A DNA stretch of 64,000 nt from Wenzhouxiangella sp042310355 (lineage in GTDB: Bacteria > Pseudomonadota > Gammaproteobacteria > Xanthomonadales > Wenzhouxiangellaceae): NCBI RefSeq assembly GCF_042310355.1, contig NZ_JBHJMR010000002.1:186001-250000 (forward strand), written 5' to 3'. The translations under genes and the position numbers were made by a program. The first letter of the stretch is position 1; every line of letters starts with the position of its first letter. Shown here in pieces: positions 64,000 to 64,000 of the stretch. The notes below the pieces were generated by a model that saw only the letters and a program-made list of their open reading frames with translations, ran no database searches and was not told where the DNA came from.

Positions 64000-64000
64000 T

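Overview
The window is GC-rich bacterial chromosome with short gaps, many 4-bp ATGA start/stop overlaps and long antisense open frames that are codon-bias shadows. The gene content points to a gammaproteobacterium near the Xanthomonadales/Wenzhouxiangellaceae: carA-carB-greA-rpfE-like gene order, a TPR-tailed Ser/Thr kinase next to an ECF sigma factor, an OxyR with both redox cysteines, Orn, RsgA, PpsA with its regulator, and a three-gene 2-oxoacid dehydrogenase cluster. The genus is an inference; no rRNA or tRNA gene is visible.

Layout. 1-5800: 3' end of an acyl-CoA dehydrogenase, a small zinc-ribbon protein, a membrane diguanylate cyclase split by a frameshift, and a kinase/ECF-sigma pair. 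5.8-10.8 kb: a lipoprotein, a probably 5'-truncated beta-helix protein, an APH-like phosphotransferase and a YdbS/YdbT PH-domain pair. 10.9-15 kb: prpB-prpC, DUF502 and PspB-like membrane proteins, an AstE/AspA-like deacylase. 15.2-19.8 kb: a four-gene Gld-type ABC exporter operon. 19.8-28.2 kb: oxyR, a 2301-aa surface protein built of DUF11 repeats, then short remnants of ahpC and ahpD. 28.2-33.8 kb: thioesterase, a RuBisCO-like protein, trpS, an FAH-family enzyme, two crcB genes and three small unknowns. 33.9-38.9 kb: rimK-rimB and the E1a-E1b-E2 cluster. 39-49 kb: a penicillin-acylase-family enzyme and a neutral-lipid region (wax ester synthase, phasin, acyl-CoA-binding protein, TetR regulator, fatty acyl-CoA reductase). 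49-57.5 kb: aguA-aguB, SDR, rsgA, orn, ppsA/ppsR, DUF1249. 57.5-64 kb: carA, a four-helix-bundle cassette, carB, greA, rpfE-like.

The most unusual signal is a set of short elements at gene 3' ends. Several consist of two inverted arrays of a 7- or 8-base unit around a spacer. One, between carA and carB, holds a complete gene of the four-helix-bundle (23S rRNA intervening-sequence protein) family between inverted GGGACTA arrays; the arrays supply the stop codons of carA and of the inserted gene. A matching element without the gene lies between orn and ppsA. Elements with other unit sequences (CGCAGAG-type, CGTAAAT-type, and three loci sharing CAAGCACCAAAT) sit at 35.3, 45.8, 12.9, 51.9 and 56.9 kb. 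I propose they are related mobile or recombination units, some still with cargo and most without.

Other notable points are a perfect 20-bp long-range stem in the carA leader, the oxyR-linked decay of ahpCD beside the giant repeat gene, and a RuBisCO-like protein in this lineage.
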